Positions 15,067 to 16,532 of a DNA stretch of 16,532 bases are shown one piece after another. Each line of letters begins with the position of its first letter. The stretch's first letter is position 1. The stretch comes from Moraxellaceae bacterium. GTDB lineage: Bacteria; Pseudomonadota; Gammaproteobacteria; Pseudomonadales; Moraxellaceae. The notes below the pieces were generated by a model, which was not told the DNA's origin, did not search any database, and worked only from the letters and a program-made list of their open reading frames with translations. Where the stretch lies: positions 1 to 16,532 of the forward strand of contig JAJNDL010000016.1 in the NCBI GenBank assembly GCA_021156385.1, given 5' to 3'. The position numbers were made by a program, and so were the translations under genes.

Positions 15067-15861
15067 TCATGCCGCTTCCGGACGCTTCTGTCCCTGGTAC
15101 AGGAAACGCAGCACTTCGGTGCGGTAGTGGTGGTAGTCGTGGTCCTCGGCCAGCGCCATGCGGTCGCGCGGGCGGGCCAGCTTCACTTCCAGGATCTCGC
15201 CGATGGTGGCGGCGGGACCGTTGGTCATCATCACGATGCGGTCGGAGAGCAGCACCGCCTCGTCGACGTCGTGCGTCACCATCACCACGGTGGAGCCGGT
15301 GGCGGCGACGATCTTCATCAGCTCGTCCTGCAGGTGAGCGCGCGTCAGCGCATCGAGCGCGCCGAAAGGCTCGTCCAGCAGCAGGATCTGCGGCTCCATG
15401 GCCAGTGCACGGGCGATGCCGACGCGCTGCTTCATGCCGCCGGAGATTTCATGCGGCATCTTCTTCAGGGCATGCGACAGGCCGACCAGCTTCAGTGCGC
15501 TCTCGGCACGTTCCTTGAGCTGTGCCTTGCCTTCCTTGCCGCCAAAGACGCGCTCGACGGCGAGGTGCACGTTCTCGTAGCAGGACAGCCAGGGCAGCAG
15601 CGAATGGTGCTGGAACACCACGCCGCGATCCGGGCCCGGGCCGGAGATTTCGCGGCCGTTGCAGATCAGCCCGCCCGCCGTGGGCAACGTCAGGCCGGCG
15701 ATCAGGTTGAGCAGTGTCGACTTGCCGCAGCCGGAGTGACCGATCAGCGAGACGAACTCGCCTGCGGTGATGCCGAGGTTGATGTCGCGCAGCGCCACGA
15801 AGGGTCCCTTCTTCGTCTTGAAGGACATGCCGGCGTTTTCGATGGAGACGATCTTCTTCAT
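15067..15861 (-). CDS. nrtD: Nitrate ABC transporter ATP-binding protein (NrtD type)
   Basis: A 264-residue cytoplasmic ATPase of the nitrate/sulfonate/taurine importer family. Walker A is GHSGCGKST (41-49), the Q-loop is Q84, the signature is ISGGMKQ (139-145), Walker B is LLLDEP (160-165), the D-loop is GALD (167-170) and the H-loop is H197. The segment GPDRGVVFQHHSLLPWLSCYENV and the following LAVERVF favour the NrtC/NrtD branch over SsuB or TauB. It lacks the substrate-binding-like C-terminal extension of NrtC, so it is NrtD-like by length. The start has AAGGAG about 8 bases upstream; just before it is a one-codon frame (ATG AAA TGA) whose stop overlaps the start codon. It follows the NrtB-type permease by 55 bases holding a REP-like hairpin. 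Nitrate is the likely substrate; cyanate or nitrite are possible. Confidence 0.93.
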   Translation of the reverse strand: MKKIVSIENAGMSFKTKKGPFVALRDINLGITAGEFVSLIGHSGCGKSTLLNLIAGLTLPTAGGLICNGREISGPGPDRGVVFQHHSLLPWLSCYENVHLAVERVFGGKEGKAQLKERAESALKLVGLSHALKKMPHEISGGMKQRVGIARALAMEPQILLLDEPFGALDALTRAHLQDELMKIVAATGSTVVMVTHDVDEAVLLSDRIVMMTNGPAATIGEILEVKLARPRDRMALAEDHDYHHYRTEVLRFLYQGQKRPEAA

Positions 15862-15874
15862 TTCATTTCTCCTT

Positions 15875-15912
15875 GCGCCCCCTCCCGCATCCGGGAGAAG
15901 GCCGGGTGAGGG
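15875..15912. repeat. REP-like palindromic element in the nrtB-nrtD gap
   Basis: CTCCCG (15882-15887), loop CATC, CGGGAG (15892-15897). The flanks have a GC-rich GCGCCCC on one side and GCCGGGTGAGGG on the other. The combination CCCTCACCC...CTCCCGG...GGGAGGGGGC on the minus strand resembles a dispersed intergenic palindrome common in many proteobacterial genomes. It lies wholly between the two transporter genes. Confidence 0.6.
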
Positions 15913-15916
15913 ACGG

Positions 15917-16532
15917 TCAGTTCGCTTCGTAGGTGAAACGCTTGGCGATCTGGATCAGCATCTGCTCCAGCAGCAGGCCGACCAGGCCGACCACGAAGAT
16001 CGCGATGATGATGTGCGCCACGTTGAGGTTGTTCCATTCGTCCCAGACCCAGAAGCCGAGGCCGATGCCGCCGGTGAGCATTTCCGCGGCGACGATCACG
16101 AGCCAGGCCACGCCGATGGAAAGGCGGATGCCGGTCAGCAGGTAAGGCAGCACGGAGGGGAAGAGGATCTTGGTGAAGATCTTCCATTCGGAGAGGTTGA
16201 GCACGCGCGCGACGTTCAGGTAATCCTGCGGCACCTGCGACACGCCGACGGCGGTATTGATGATGATGGGCCAGATGCTGGAGATGAAGATCACCCAGAT
16301 CGAGGCCGGCTCTGCGGCCTTGAACACCAGCAGGCCGATGGGCAGCCACGCGAGCGGCGACACCGGGCGCAACAGCGAGATGATGGGCGAGGCCATGTAG
16401 TTGAGGAATTTGAAGCGGCCGAGCATGAAGCCCAGCGGAATGCCGATCGCCGCGGCCATGCCGAAGCCGGTGCCGACGCGGCCCAGCGAATTCAGGATGT
16501 TCCAGCCGATGCCCTGGTCGTTGGGGCCGTTC
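15917..16532 (-). CDS. nrtB: Nitrate ABC transporter permease (NrtB type), N-terminus outside the window
   Basis: The 3' 204 codons of a permease that runs off the right edge. The frame stays open to the edge and begins NGPNDQGIGWNILNSLGRVGTG, the periplasmic loop and first core helix of NrtB proteins. Further family marks are PLAWLPIGLLVFKAAEPASIWVIF, SIWPIIINTAVGVSQVPQDYLNVARVL, and the EAA-type coupling loop EWKIFTKILFPSVLPYLLTGIR, which docks on the ATPase. About five membrane segments are visible. WLVIVAAEMLTGG and the WVWDEWNN tail also fit nitrate/taurine-type permeases. It is upstream of, and in the same unit as, the NrtD-type gene. A periplasmic nitrate-binding protein (NrtA) would be expected just beyond 16532. 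Truncation is due to the window edge, not a mutation. Confidence 0.92.
   Translation of the reverse strand, partial: NGPNDQGIGWNILNSLGRVGTGFGMAAAIGIPLGFMLGRFKFLNYMASPIISLLRPVSPLAWLPIGLLVFKAAEPASIWVIFISSIWPIIINTAVGVSQVPQDYLNVARVLNLSEWKIFTKILFPSVLPYLLTGIRLSIGVAWLVIVAAEMLTGGIGLGFWVWDEWNNLNVAHIIIAIFVVGLVGLLLEQMLIQIAKRFTYEAN

Noticed and set aside
14857..15909. Plus-strand open frame (350 codons) across the NrtD-type gene
   Set aside because: Antisense shadow; the opposite strand encodes every ABC ATPase motif.

Overview
The window is GC-rich chromosomal DNA from a Gram-negative proteobacterium. Outer-membrane lipoproteins, a beta-barrel porin, and SirB2, GlpG, Can and PurT homologues point to Gammaproteobacteria, or possibly Betaproteobacteria; the genus cannot be fixed from the sequence alone. 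Coding density is high. I see no transposase, integrase, CRISPR array, rRNA or phage gene. Most of the window is housekeeping and envelope genes.

Layout. Positions 1-2769 (minus strand) look like one transcription unit: a CoA-pyrophosphatase-type Nudix hydrolase, a gamma-class carbonic anhydrase-like protein, an exported protein with two START/SRPBCC-like domains, and the first 98 bases of purT. Divergent from it is a Nudix hydrolase with a zinc ribbon (2974-3534), which converges on an NAD-dependent SDR (3667-4434) across a bidirectional terminator. Upstream of the SDR lie dgt (4554-5930) and a DUF2846 lipoprotein (6056-6877), each with its own likely promoter or terminator. A second divergent point gives plus-strand can, a type II beta-carbonic anhydrase (7058-7708), and an arginase-family enzyme (7776-8672). 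These converge on a glycine-zipper/OmpA lipoprotein (8734-9402) preceded by a SirB2-like membrane protein (9593-9982). A DUF1289 protein (10107-10625) and a tRNA-Leu(UAG)-like gene with an irregular 3' half (about 10678-10760) are on the plus strand. They face a minus-strand pair, an HExxH aminopeptidase-like lipoprotein (11645-12724) followed by glpG rhomboid protease (10774-11631). A DUF4136 lipoprotein (12826-13518) is divergent from that pair.

The right end (13595-16532, minus) is a nitrogen-acquisition module: the 3' part of an NrtB-type permease, an NrtD-type ATPase, and an outer-membrane channel of the alginate-export-like family. The periplasmic binding protein and any assimilatory reductase would lie beyond the right edge.

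The points most worth a second look are the irregular tRNA-Leu, the tandem START-like exported protein translationally coupled to purT, the porin placed behind nrtB-nrtD, a Shine-Dalgarno hairpin at the arginase start, and a REP-like palindrome between nrtB and nrtD. I did not find a convincing wholly new multi-gene system here.
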